NCBI GenBank assembly: GCA_037969565.1
Contig: JBBKXQ010000184.1
Span: 1 to 5,659 of the forward strand
Source of the DNA: SZUA-35 sp037969565
GTDB taxonomy: Bacteria > Actinomycetota > Acidimicrobiia > Acidimicrobiales > SZUA-35
Reading direction: 5' to 3'
Length of the DNA: 5,659 nt
Part shown: positions 5,650 through 5,659 of the stretch, piece after piece
How positions within the stretch are numbered: the first letter of the stretch is position 1
Layout: every line of letters begins with the position of its first letter
Notes under the pieces: generated by a model
What the model was told of the DNA's origin: nothing
The model's input: the letters and a program-made list of their open reading frames with translations, nothing else
The model's database searches: none
Program-made: the position numbers and the translations under genes

Positions 5650-5659
5650 CCATCGCTTC
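5643..5659 (+). CDS. Possible start of a downstream gene, cut by the window edge
   Basis: ATG 5643-5645, followed by GTG 5646-5648, opens a frame reading M-V-T-I-A to the end of the window. It overlaps the TGA of the peptide gene (ATGGTGA). A GGGG run at 5633-5636 lies six nt upstream. Such an overlap is typical of translationally coupled operon genes. Only five full codons are visible, so the product is unknown and the call rests on the overlap alone. Confidence 0.35.

Noticed and set aside
1..5659. tRNA, rRNA, insertion sequence or phage attachment site
   Set aside because: I saw no cloverleaf or rRNA-like sequence, no transposase frame, and no terminal inverted repeats with target duplications.

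Overview
This is a GC-rich window, about 65% G+C by eye, with frequent GTG and TTG starts. It also holds a large ATP-binding LuxR-type (LAL) regulator and a DUF4214 repeat protein. Together these point to an actinobacterium. An Acidimicrobiia/Ilumatobacter-like lineage is a guess from gene style, not from any marker gene.

Layout: (1) Positions 1-651 carry the C-terminal part of a DUF4214 repeat protein, with three repeat units from 151 on. The 5' end lies off the window, and the reading frame upstream of about 150 is doubtful. (2) Positions 652-750 are a short intergenic region with a perfect 13-bp dyad. (3) Positions 751-3720 encode a LAL-family regulator of about 989 residues: an N-terminal AAA/STAND ATPase, a long helical-repeat middle and a C-terminal LuxR helix-turn-helix. 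(4) A perfect 9-bp inverted repeat follows its stop. (5) Positions 3788-4768 encode an EamA/DMT-family ten-helix transporter on the same strand. (6) Positions 4679-5389, minus strand, encode an unrecognised protein with about five membrane segments, whose 3' end overlaps the transporter gene tail to tail by 90 bp. (7) Positions 5390-5571 are a divergent intergenic region with two closely spaced TACGTCA-type dyads, one of them a perfect 14-bp palindrome. (8) Positions 5572-5649 are a small gene with a good ribosome-binding site, encoding a 25-residue peptide. After MIKVT it consists entirely of five GA-x-x tetrapeptides (GAEW, GANR, GAEW, GASW, GAEW). An ATG overlapping its stop codon may start a further gene that leaves the window.

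The most unusual item is the tryptophan-rich repeat peptide. Its start is clear, it may be translationally coupled to the next gene, and its promoter region holds a probable operator pair shared with a divergent membrane protein. It could be a peptide natural-product precursor, a small functional peptide or a Trp-codon-sensing leader. The genes that would decide this lie to the right of the window. The LAL regulator and the transporter would suit a specialised-metabolism locus, but nothing in the sequence ties them directly to the peptide.
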